From NCBI RefSeq assembly GCF_030814215.1, contig NZ_JAUSUT010000001.1:1302001-1366000 (forward strand): DNA of 64,000 nt, given 5' to 3'. A model generated the notes under the pieces. That model worked only from the letters and a program-made list of their open reading frames with translations, was not told the origin of the DNA and made no database searches. Origin of the DNA: Amycolatopsis thermophila. Its GTDB lineage: Bacteria > Actinomycetota > Actinomycetes > Mycobacteriales > Pseudonocardiaceae. The translations under genes and the position numbers were made by a program. This document shows positions 15,418 to 22,275 of this stretch, in pieces; within the stretch, counting starts at the first letter, position 1; each line of letters opens with the position of its first letter.

Positions 15418-16731
15418 GTGACCGACGGGCTTACCACCCGCCTGGACGCCGCGGACGAGGTCACGTGGCCCGCGCGGCCCATTCCGTCTCCCAGACGGCG
15501 GGGCAACCGTATCGCCGTTGTCGCCCGTCGCGGTGGCAAGCTCATCGTCGCGCTCGTGTCGGTGGCCGTCCTGACCGTCACCTGGTACGGCTGGCAGTTC
15601 ATCGGCGACCCGAACTCGGGCCTGTCCACCACCGGTGTGTTCGACGACGAGGAACTGCACGCGGTGCCGTTGGACGGCGCGATCGACATCCTGCTGGTCG
15701 GCATGGACAGCCGCACCGACGCGCAGGGCAACCCGCTGCCGCGCGAGGTGCTGGACATGCTGCACGCCGGCGACGCCGACGGCGAGAAGCAGACCGACAC
15801 CATGATCCTCGTGCACATCCCGCAGGACGGGCGCCGCGCGGTGGCGATCTCGTTCCCGCGCGACTCGTGGGTCGAGCTGTCCGGCGGGTTCGGCAAGCAC
15901 AAGCTCAACGGCGCGTTCGTCTACGCCTACAACGACAAGTTCCGGGAACTGCAGCAGCAGGGCGTCGATCTCGCCGACGCGGACGACCAGGCCAAGGTCG
16001 CCGGGCGGAAGAACCTGATCTCGACGCTGGAGACGTTCATCGGCAAACCAGGCATGATCGACCGCTACGCCGAGGTGAACCTCGCGAGCTTCTACGAGGT
16101 GACCCGTGCCCTCGGGGGCATCGAGGTGTGCCTGAAGGCGCCGGTGCGGGAACGCAAGTCCGGGGTCGATCTGCCCGCGGGGCGGCAGACGGTCGAAGGG
16201 GTGCAGGCGCTGGCGTTCGTGCGGCAGCGGTACGACCTGCCGAACGGCGACCTGGACCGCATCGCCCGGCAACAGGCGTTCCTGTCCGGGCTGGCCCGGA
16301 AGATGCTGTCCCGCGACGTGCTGGCCAACCCCGGCAAACTCGCCGACGTGATCAACGCCGTCAAGAAGTCGGTCGTGCTGTCCGACAACTGGGACCTGCC
16401 CGAGTTCGCGGCCCAGATGCGCGGGCTCAACGGCGGCAACATCGAGTTCCGGACCATCCCGGTGATCGGCAACGCGGTCATCGGCGGCGCGGACGTGGTG
16501 CGGGTCGACCCGGCGGCCGTGCACACCTTCGTGGACCAGCTCACGGCCGATCCCGGCACGCGCACGTCGACCTCGGTCACCGCCACGTCGTCGCCGCCGT
16601 CGTCCAGCGTCCCGGCGACTTCGAGCCGCCGGGTCAGCTCGCCGCCGCCGGCCACCTCCTCGTCGGCCTCGACGACGACCTCACCCCCGCCGCCGCCGAT
16701 CACGGCGGGCGACGTGCCGTGCGTGAACTGA
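15418..16731 (+). CDS. LytR-CpsA-Psr (LCP) family cell wall polymer ligase
   Basis: A 437-residue membrane-anchored protein expected to transfer arabinogalactan or another lipid-linked polymer onto peptidoglycan outside the membrane. A basic N-terminus precedes one transmembrane helix (KLIVALVSVAVLTVTWYGW, about residues 40-58). The LCP domain follows: ILLVGMDSRTDAQG, DTMILVHIPQDGRRAVAISF, PRDSWVEL, HKLNGAFVYA, EVNLASFYEVTRALGGIEVC and LAFVRQRYDLPNGDLDRIAR with the conserved Arg/Asp residues. The C-terminus is Ser/Thr/Pro-rich. GTG 15418 is favoured over GTG 15412 since the GGAGGGGA site is properly spaced only for the former. Position matches Rv3267. Confidence 0.92.
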   Translation: MTDGLTTRLDAADEVTWPARPIPSPRRRGNRIAVVARRGGKLIVALVSVAVLTVTWYGWQFIGDPNSGLSTTGVFDDEELHAVPLDGAIDILLVGMDSRTDAQGNPLPREVLDMLHAGDADGEKQTDTMILVHIPQDGRRAVAISFPRDSWVELSGGFGKHKLNGAFVYAYNDKFRELQQQGVDLADADDQAKVAGRKNLISTLETFIGKPGMIDRYAEVNLASFYEVTRALGGIEVCLKAPVRERKSGVDLPAGRQTVEGVQALAFVRQRYDLPNGDLDRIARQQAFLSGLARKMLSRDVLANPGKLADVINAVKKSVVLSDNWDLPEFAAQMRGLNGGNIEFRTIPVIGNAVIGGADVVRVDPAAVHTFVDQLTADPGTRTSTSVTATSSPPSSSVPATSSRRVSSPPPATSSSASTTTSPPPPPITAGDVPCVN

Positions 16732-16783
16732 CGCCGGTGGTCACCTAACCTGGGACGGGGTCCGAGGAGGGGGAGACACGGGG

Positions 16784-17992
16784 ATGGACGACGAACCGAA
16801 ACCGACGCCCTACCCGCGGTCGACGCCTCCGGGCGACGAGCCGCGGGACGAGGGGGAAGCGCGCCGCCGCCGTCCCGTGCGCGCCACCGGGAAGGTGTTG
16901 CTGGCGCTCGTGTCGGTCGCCGCGCTGGTCGCGACCGGCTACGCGTGGGCGACCTACCACGAGGTCCAGGGCAACGTGCACACCACCGACGCACTCGACC
17001 TGCCCGCCGGCCAGCCCGCGCCGCCCGCGGACGACGGCGCGGAGGACATCCTGCTGGTCGGCGCGGACGCGCGCACCGACATGCAGGGCAACGCGCTGCC
17101 GCTGCAGGTGCTCAAGACGTTGCGCACCGAGCAGACCAGCGGCGTGAACACCGACACGATCATCGTCGTGCGGATCCCGAAGAACGGCGCGAAGCCGTAC
17201 GCGGTGTCGATCCCGCGGGACACCTGGATCGACGTGCCGCGCGGCGGGCAGGGGAAGATCAACTCGGTGTACGGCCTGGCGAAACAGGCGAAGGCCGACG
17301 AGCTGCGCCGCCAGGGCCGGCGCGACTCGGCCACCGTCGAACGCGATTCCGACCAGGCCGGGCGGCAGGCGCTGGTGCAGGCGGTGCAGGACTTCACGCA
17401 GGTGCGGATCGACCACTACGCCGAGGTCAACCTGCTCGGGTTCTACCTGATCACGGAGGCGCTCGGGGGCGTCGAGGTGTGCCTGAACCACGCGACGGAG
17501 GACAAGGACTCCGGCGCCGACTTCCGGGCCGGGGTGCAGACGGTGTCCGGCGGCGAGGCGCTGTCGTTCGTGCGGCAACGGAAGAACCTGCCGCGCGGTG
17601 ACCTCGACCGGATCGTCCGGCAGCAGGCGTTCCTGTCCTCGGCGTTGCACAAGGTGCTGTCGGCCGGGGTGCTGGCGAACCCGGGGACCCTGGGTGAGCT
17701 GACCGACGCGCTGCACCGGTCTCTGGTGCTGGACCCGAACTTCGACCTGTTGCAGTTCGCGGACAAGGCGAAGGGCCTGGCGACCGGCGACGTCACCTTC
17801 ACGACCATCCCGGTGACCACGATCGACGGCCGCAGCCCCGACGGGCAGCAGAGCATCGTGCAGGTGGACCCGCTCGCGGTGCGGCAGTTCTTCGCCGGGC
17901 TGGCGGGTCGGAGCCCCGGCTCGGGTGGCGGGGCGTCCGGTGGAGGTGCCCCGGCGAAGGCCGTGCCCGCCGGGGTGAGCTGTGTGAACTGA
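16784..17992 (+). CDS. LytR-CpsA-Psr (LCP) family cell wall polymer ligase, second copy
   Basis: A 402-residue paralogue of the gene upstream, 52 bases away on the same strand. It has one transmembrane helix near residues 37-58 (KVLLALVSVAALVATGYAWA) and the LCP landmarks ILLVGADARTDMQGNALPL, DTIIVVRIPKNGAKPYAVSI, PRDTWIDVPRGG, EVNLLGFYLITEALGGVEVC and LSFVRQRKNLPRGDLDRIVR. Both paralogues end in a short Cys-containing tail (VPCVN / VSCVN). ATG 16784 follows GGAGGGGGAGA. M. tuberculosis has one LCP gene at this place, so tandem duplication with divergence is inferred. Confidence 0.92.
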   Translation: MDDEPKPTPYPRSTPPGDEPRDEGEARRRRPVRATGKVLLALVSVAALVATGYAWATYHEVQGNVHTTDALDLPAGQPAPPADDGAEDILLVGADARTDMQGNALPLQVLKTLRTEQTSGVNTDTIIVVRIPKNGAKPYAVSIPRDTWIDVPRGGQGKINSVYGLAKQAKADELRRQGRRDSATVERDSDQAGRQALVQAVQDFTQVRIDHYAEVNLLGFYLITEALGGVEVCLNHATEDKDSGADFRAGVQTVSGGEALSFVRQRKNLPRGDLDRIVRQQAFLSSALHKVLSAGVLANPGTLGELTDALHRSLVLDPNFDLLQFADKAKGLATGDVTFTTIPVTTIDGRSPDGQQSIVQVDPLAVRQFFAGLAGRSPGSGGGASGGGAPAKAVPAGVSCVN

Positions 17993-18042
17993 ATCCGGTG
18001 CAACCGATCGGGTCGCTGCCGGCATGAGTAAGGGCAGAGACG

Positions 18043-18057
18043 CCACCACCGTGGTGG
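18043..18057. promoter_or_regulatory. 7-1-7 palindrome upstream of repeat-protein gene
   Basis: CCACCAC-C-GTGGTGG is a perfect inverted repeat with a one-base centre, 21 bases before the start of the Pro/Ala repeat gene. The tight centre suits a dimeric DNA-binding protein better than a hairpin. The binder is unknown. Confidence 0.35.
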
Positions 18058-18078
18058 TGTCACGTGCCGAGGAGACTC

Positions 18079-18915
18079 ATGCGTATCCGAACTGTGGTGG
18101 CCGGCGCGCTCGCCGCCGGGGTGGCGCTCGTGGGCGGTTCACTGGCCATCGCCGACGCGACGACCGGAGCCGGGCCGGTGCCCGTCGAGCCCCAGGTGCC
18201 CACCGCCGCGCCGGTGCCGGCGATTGCTGACCCGGGCACTCCGGCCGCCGCGCCAGCCCCGACCGCCGAGACGCGGGTGCCAGCCCCGCCCCATGCCGAC
18301 ACGCGAGTGCCCACCGCCACGCCAGCCCTACCCAGCGCCGAGCCCAGCGGGCCCACCGCCGCACCAGCCCCGCCCAGCGCCGAGCCCAGCGGGCCCACCG
18401 CCGCGCCGGCCCCGCCCAATGCCGAGACACGGGTGCCCGTTGCGGTGCCAGCCCCGCCCCATGCCGACGCCCGAGTGCCCGCCGCCGCGCCAGCCCCGAC
18501 CGCCGAGACACGGGTGCCGACTGCGGCGCCAGCCCCGCCCACCGCCGACACCCGAGTGCCCACCACCGCGGTGCCGGCCCCGCCCCATGCCGACACGCGA
18601 GTGCCCACCGCGGCGCCAGCGCCGCCCCATGCCGACACCCGGGTGCCGGCTGCGGCGCCAGCCCCGCCCACCGCCGACACCCGAGTGCCCACCACCGCGG
18701 TGCCGGCCCCGCCCCATGCCGACACGCGAGTGCCCACCGCGGCGCCAGCGCCGCCCCATGCCGACACCCGGGTGCCGGCTGCGGCGCCAGCCCCGCCCAC
18801 CGCCGACACCCGAGTGCCCACCGCCGAGCCAGCCCCGCCCAGCGCCGAGCCCGGCGGGCCCACCGCCGCCCCCGCACCACCCGTCGCCGCGCCGGCTCCG
18901 GCGGTCGCTCGCTAG
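18079..18915 (+). CDS. Secreted Pro/Ala-rich repeat protein
   Basis: A 278-residue protein of low complexity. It starts MRIRTVVAGALAAGVALVGGS, a clear signal peptide (basic end, hydrophobic core, LAIADA-type cleavage area). Nearly all the rest is a tandem array of 12-16-residue units of the form PTAAPAPPHADTRVP or PTAAPAPPSAEPSGP. Such Pro/Ala arrays form extended wall-spanning stalks; nothing suggests enzyme activity. ATG 18079 has AGGAG upstream; GTG 18064 is an alternative. The gene ends TAG immediately followed by the GTG of the sigma factor gene, suggesting a shared transcript. Antisense frames across the array are also open, an artefact of the repeat composition. Confidence 0.7.
   Translation: MRIRTVVAGALAAGVALVGGSLAIADATTGAGPVPVEPQVPTAAPVPAIADPGTPAAAPAPTAETRVPAPPHADTRVPTATPALPSAEPSGPTAAPAPPSAEPSGPTAAPAPPNAETRVPVAVPAPPHADARVPAAAPAPTAETRVPTAAPAPPTADTRVPTTAVPAPPHADTRVPTAAPAPPHADTRVPAAAPAPPTADTRVPTTAVPAPPHADTRVPTAAPAPPHADTRVPAAAPAPPTADTRVPTAEPAPPSAEPGGPTAAPAPPVAAPAPAVAR
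18556..18813 (+). repeat. Perfect 129-bp tandem duplication inside the Pro/Ala protein gene
   Basis: Copies 18556-18684 and 18685-18813 appear identical at every base, encoding 43 residues each. Identity at synonymous positions implies recent duplication or gene conversion, so copy number probably varies between strains. Confidence 0.85.
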
Positions 18916-19464
18916 GTGGGCCGCTCCCCGGCGCCGTGGGACGGCGAGTTCAGCCAGTACTTCGCCCGCAACGCGCGTGCCCTCCGCACCACCGCCTACC
19001 TCCTGTGCCACGACTGGCACCGGGCGGAGGACATCGCGCAGGCCGCGTTGCTGAAGCTGTACGTCGCCTGGCCGCGGCTGTCCCGCCACGACGCGCTGGA
19101 CGCCTACGCCCGGCGCGTCGTGGTGCGCACCTTCCTCGCCGACAACCGACGCGCCCTGCACCGGCGCGAGCACCTGACGGACACTCCCCCGGAACCCCCG
19201 TCCGCGACGGGCGACCCCGACCAGCGGGTCGTCCTCGCCGAGGCGCTGTCCGCCGTCCCGCCCCGACAGCGCGCGGTGCTGGTCCTGCGCTACTACAACG
19301 ATCTGTCCGTCGAGGAGACCGCCCACGTGCTGCGCTGTTCCACCGGCACGGTGAAGAGCCAGGCCGCGCGGGGTCTCGCCACGCTGAGGCAACGGCTGGA
19401 GGTGACATGCGCGACGACGACATCCGCGTCCTCTTCGACGAGGTCGACGACGGACCGGCGATGA
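18916..19464 (+). CDS. ECF (SigE-like) RNA polymerase sigma factor
   Basis: A 182-residue sigma-70 family factor. Region 2 is at residues 10-80 (FSQYFARNARALRTTAYLLC, DWHRAEDIAQAALLKLYVAW); region 4 is at about 110-165 (ALSAVPPRQRAVLVLRYYND, LSVEETAHVLRCSTGTVKSQ). It belongs to the small SigE-like ECF group abundant in actinobacteria. GTG 18916 directly follows the upstream TAG; no good ribosome site precedes it, so translation may depend on re-initiation after the repeat-protein gene. Its last 58 bases overlap the anti-sigma-like gene. Likely directs transcription in response to an envelope or stress signal held by that partner. Confidence 0.88.
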   Translation: MGRSPAPWDGEFSQYFARNARALRTTAYLLCHDWHRAEDIAQAALLKLYVAWPRLSRHDALDAYARRVVVRTFLADNRRALHRREHLTDTPPEPPSATGDPDQRVVLAEALSAVPPRQRAVLVLRYYNDLSVEETAHVLRCSTGTVKSQAARGLATLRQRLEVTCATTTSASSSTRSTTDRR

Positions 19465-19760
19465 GCGTCAGCGCGGATGACGTCATCGCGCGGGGCGCGC
19501 GGATTCGCGACCGCAGGCGCACGCTGGCGATCATCGGCAGCGCCCTCGCCAGCGCCGCCGCGGTGATCGGGGTGGCCGTCGCGGTGTCCCCGGCGGATCG
19601 CGAGCCGATCCGGCCGGCCGGCCCGGTCCGGACCGTCACCCCCGCGCCCGCGCCGCCGATCGCGGTGCCGCCGCCGGGCGTACCCACCGCGGACCCGGTG
19701 CCGGGGGCGGAGCCCCGTAGCCCCGGCGCGTCGAGCCGGCAGGCAGAATCGACACCGTGA
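19407..19760 (+). CDS. Single-pass membrane protein, probable anti-sigma partner
   Basis: A 117-residue protein: an acidic cytoplasmic segment of about 38 residues (MRDDDIRVLFDEVDDG), one transmembrane helix at about residues 39-61 (LAIIGSALASAAAVIGVAVA), and a Pro-rich outer tail. No zinc-finger HX3CX2C motif is present. The topology and its overlap with the sigma factor gene suggest a membrane-tethered regulator of that factor, an inference from context. ATG 19407 follows GGAGGTGAC, an excellent ribosome site. It ends in a GTGA overlap with the next gene. Confidence 0.7.
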   Translation: MRDDDIRVLFDEVDDGPAMSVSADDVIARGARIRDRRRTLAIIGSALASAAAVIGVAVAVSPADREPIRPAGPVRTVTPAPAPPIAVPPPGVPTADPVPGAEPRSPGASSRQAESTP

Positions 19761-20455
19761 GCCTGACCGACGCGCTGTTCCGCCCCCTGCTGGCCCAGCC
19801 GGGGAAGCCGCTGATCACCCACTACGACGACGCGGCGGGCACGCGCGTCGAGCTGTCGGTGGCGACCACCGCGAACTGGGCCGCGAAGACGGCGAACTGG
19901 CTGGTCGAGGAGTTCGACGTGGAGCCGGGCGATCCGGTGGCCGTGGTGCTGCCCGCGCACTGGCAGACCGCCGGCGTGCTGCTCGGCGCGTGGTGGTGCG
20001 GCGCGGAGGTGGTCGCTTCGCCGTCCGGGGCCCGGGTGGCGTTCGTGGCGCCGGGCGGTTCGGGCGCGGGCGCCGAGGCGACGGCCGTCGTGGCGCTGGA
20101 CCCGATGGGCCGCGGCCTGACGGCGCCGGTCGAGGGCGCGCTGGACTACCTGAACGAGGCCCGCGCGTACGGCGACGACTTCAGCCCGATGATGCCGATC
20201 CCGGGTGATACACCGGCGCTGGCCGGTTCCACTGTGGACGAGGTGCTGGCGGAAGCCCGATCCCGTGCGGAAAACATCGGATCCGGCGCACGGGTGTTGT
20301 CCACTGTGGAGTGGAGCGTGCCCGAGGGCGTGCTGGGCGGCCTGCTGACCCCGTTGTCGGCCGGCGCCCACCTGGTGCAGATCTCGAACCCGGACCCGGC
20401 CGCATTGGACGACCGCCGGGCCGCCGAGCGCACGACGGTCGACCTGCTCGCCTAG
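19757..20455 (+). CDS. TIGR03089 family protein (truncated adenylation-like fold)
   Basis: A 232-residue protein matching the actinobacterial TIGR03089 family, whose M. tuberculosis member is Rv3268 at the same place. It resembles the N-terminal part of AMP-binding enzymes (PLITHYDDAAGTRVELSVAT, NWAAKTANWLVEEFDVEPGD, VAVVLPAHWQTAGVLLGAWW) but is far shorter than an adenylating enzyme and lacks the Ser/Thr/Gly-rich P-loop, so catalysis is doubtful. No signal peptide. GTG 19757 overlaps the preceding stop. Confidence 0.85.
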   Translation: MSLTDALFRPLLAQPGKPLITHYDDAAGTRVELSVATTANWAAKTANWLVEEFDVEPGDPVAVVLPAHWQTAGVLLGAWWCGAEVVASPSGARVAFVAPGGSGAGAEATAVVALDPMGRGLTAPVEGALDYLNEARAYGDDFSPMMPIPGDTPALAGSTVDEVLAEARSRAENIGSGARVLSTVEWSVPEGVLGGLLTPLSAGAHLVQISNPDPAALDDRRAAERTTVDLLA

Positions 20456-20742
20456 CCGGTCCGCAGCTCGGCCCGGCGCGCCCGCCGCCGCGCCCAGGGT
20501 GAGCACGAGTTCGTAGCCGCCCTGGCCGGTCAGGCCGTGGTCAACGTGAACGGCGATCATCGCGCCGGCCCCGCCGATCGCGAACAGCACACCCACCACG
20601 GGCAGCGCGACGTCAGCGATGAACGCGACGGCGCCCACGGTCTCGACGCCGCTCATCAGGTCGACCCACACTCTCGACATGCCAAGGTGCCGAGTGGTTG
20701 AGGCGGTCCGACAAGACCGCTGACCGGAAGGAGGCCTCTCGT

Positions 20743-20948
20743 ATGTCTACGTCCCACCCCAATGCACCGACGGCCTGATCTTCGCGCCGATCGCCGGCAT
20801 GGTCGCGTGGCCGCTGGTGGTCCTCGGGCTGCTCCTGTCGCCGGTCGGCCTCGGCCGGGCGCGCAACACGGTCGACGGCAAGGAAGCCAAGACCGGCACC
20901 GCGACCGGCCAGTTCGCGATCGCCTCCTGCGACAACTTCGGGAACTGA
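20743..20948 (+). pseudogene. Possible frameshifted small membrane protein gene
   Basis: GGAAGGAGGCCTCTCGT precedes ATG 20743, a strong ribosome site, yet that frame stops after 11 codons (MSTSHPNAPTA, TGA 20776-20778). A second frame, open from 20724 to TGA 20946-20948, encodes TDGLIFAPIAGMVAWPLVVL followed by GLLLSPVGLGRARN, a plausible membrane helix, and a polar tail ending ASCDNFGN. It has no start codon before an internal ATG at 20799. A single-base shift would join the two into a protein of about 65 residues. It could be a mutation, a sequencing error, recoding, or chance. Confidence 0.4.
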
Positions 20949-20963
20949 CCCGGCAACGAAAAC

Positions 20964-20994
20964 GGCGCGGCACCCGGACCCCGGGCGCCGCGCC
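20964..20994. terminator. GC-rich stem-loop between convergent genes
   Basis: GGCGCGGC (20964-20971) pairs with GCCGCGCC (20987-20994), with an inner CCCGG/CCGGG pairing. It lies 16 bases after the fadE25 stop on that strand and could terminate transcription from both sides. Confidence 0.5.
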
Positions 20995-21009
20995 GAACTT
21001 CGGAGAACG

Positions 21010-22170
21010 TCAGCCCTTCAACAGGGCCCGCGCCATCACCATGCGCTGGATCTGGTTGGTGCCTTCGTAGATCTGGGTGATCTTCGCGTCGCGCATCATG
21101 CGTTCGACCGGGAAGTCGCGGGTGTAGCCGGCACCGCCGAAGAGCTGCACGGCGTCCGTGGTCACCGACATCGCCACGTCCGACGCATACGACTTCGCCG
21201 CCGAGGCCATGAACCCGGCGCGCGCGTCGCCGCGCTCGGAAGCCGCCGCGGAGGCGTACACCAGGTGCCGGGCGGCCTCGATCTTCGTGCCCATGTCCGC
21301 CAGCATGAACTGCACGCCCTGGAACTCGGCGATCGCCTTGCCGAACTGCTTGCGCTCCTTCACGTACGCCACCGCCGCGTCCAGCGCGCCCTGCGCGATG
21401 CCCAGCGCCTGCGCCCCGATCGTCGGCCGCGTGTGGTCCAGCGTCCGCAGCGCCGTCTTCAGCCCGGTGCCCGGCTCACCGATGATCCGGTCCGCCGGGA
21501 TCGTGCAGTTCTCGAAGTGGATCTCCCGCGTCGGCGAGCCCTTGATGCCCAGCTTGCGCTCCTTGGGCCCGACCGAAAAGCCCGGGTCGTCCTTGTGCAC
21601 CACGAACGCCGAGATCCCGTTGGACTTCTTCGGCGCGTCCGGGTCGGTCACCGCCATCACCGTGTACCACGTCGACTCGCCGGCGTTGGTGATCCACGCC
21701 TTCGTCCCGTTGAGCACCCAGTGGTCCCCGTCCAGCCGGGCCCGCGTGCGCATCGACGCGGTGTCCGAACCGGCCTCGCGCTCCGACAGCCCGTACGACG
21801 CCGTCGCGCCCGCCGCGATCTCCGGCAGCACCAGCTTCTTCAGCTCGTCCGACGCGGACAGGATGATCGGCTGCGTGCCCAGCTTGTTCACCGCCGGGAT
21901 CAGCGACGCCGACGCGTCGACCCGCGCGACCTCCTCGATCACGATGCACGCCGCGATCGCGTCCGCACCCTGACCCTCGTACTCGTCCGGGATGTGCACG
22001 GCGTTGAAGCCCGACGCGTTGAGCGCCTTCAGGGCCTCCACCGGGTACCGCTCCTGCTCGTCCACCTCGGCGGCGTAAGGCGCGATCTCCTTCTCCGCCA
22101 GCGCACGCACGGCGGCACGCAGCTCCTCGTGCTCCTCGGCCAGCTGGTAGAGGCCCGGGGTCTCCGACAC
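21010..22170 (-). CDS. fadE25: Acyl-CoA dehydrogenase (FadE25-like)
   Basis: A 386-residue FAD enzyme oxidising acyl-CoA to enoyl-CoA. The family order is visible: helical N-terminus (LAEEHEELRAAVRALAEKEI), the FAD/substrate segment YGLSEREAGSDTASMRTRAR, KAWITNAG, the beta-domain GIKGSPTREIHFENC, and the C-terminal helices with the catalytic-base Glu in QIYEGTNQIQRMVMARALL. GTG 22170 is chosen: GAGGAAGG lies about eight bases upstream, and a TAACAT -10 (22216 to 22211) would start transcription downstream of the ATG at 22212; GTG 22179 is the alternative. Location matches Rv3274c beside purE/purK. Confidence 0.9.
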   Translation of the reverse strand: MSETPGLYQLAEEHEELRAAVRALAEKEIAPYAAEVDEQERYPVEALKALNASGFNAVHIPDEYEGQGADAIAACIVIEEVARVDASASLIPAVNKLGTQPIILSASDELKKLVLPEIAAGATASYGLSEREAGSDTASMRTRARLDGDHWVLNGTKAWITNAGESTWYTVMAVTDPDAPKKSNGISAFVVHKDDPGFSVGPKERKLGIKGSPTREIHFENCTIPADRIIGEPGTGLKTALRTLDHTRPTIGAQALGIAQGALDAAVAYVKERKQFGKAIAEFQGVQFMLADMGTKIEAARHLVYASAAASERGDARAGFMASAAKSYASDVAMSVTTDAVQLFGGAGYTRDFPVERMMRDAKITQIYEGTNQIQRMVMARALLKG

Positions 22171-22275
22171 CTGCGTCACCTTCCTCGAACGGGTAAGAAG
22201 TCCGTCATCCATGTTAATGCTCGTTCACCACCCGAAGTTGTGTTCTGGGCCGCAGATCCGCTCTATGGTGGAGTG
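22171..22275. promoter_or_regulatory. Divergent promoter region, acyl-CoA dehydrogenase / acyl-CoA ligase
   Basis: On the minus strand TAACAT (22216-22211) is a good -10 for the dehydrogenase gene. GGTGGAG at 22267-22273 is the ribosome site of the ligase. The bases around 22212-22230 (TGTTAATGCTCGTTCA) are AT-richer than the rest and might hold an operator shared by these two lipid genes. Confidence 0.35.

Larger units (their letters stand above)
20456..21009. other. 554-bp gap between TIGR03089 and acyl-CoA dehydrogenase genes
   Basis: The first half holds no supported gene. A minus-strand frame starting at 20680 begins with a hydrophobic stretch (VALPVVGVLFAIGGAGAMIA) but then runs antisense through TIGR03089, so it is unconvincing. 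The second half holds a strong ribosome site and a possibly frameshifted small membrane ORF (20743-20948) and a GC-rich hairpin (20964-20994). Confidence 0.5.

Noticed and set aside
18060..18880. Antisense frames of about 267 codons over the Pro/Ala repeat
   Set aside because: Repeat periodicity in multiples of three keeps all frames open; the sense frame has the signal peptide and ribosome site.
20456..20680. Possible minus-strand hydrophobic protein starting at 20680
   Set aside because: The frame continues antisense through TIGR03089 without a stop, and no ribosome site was found; hydrophobicity alone is weak evidence.
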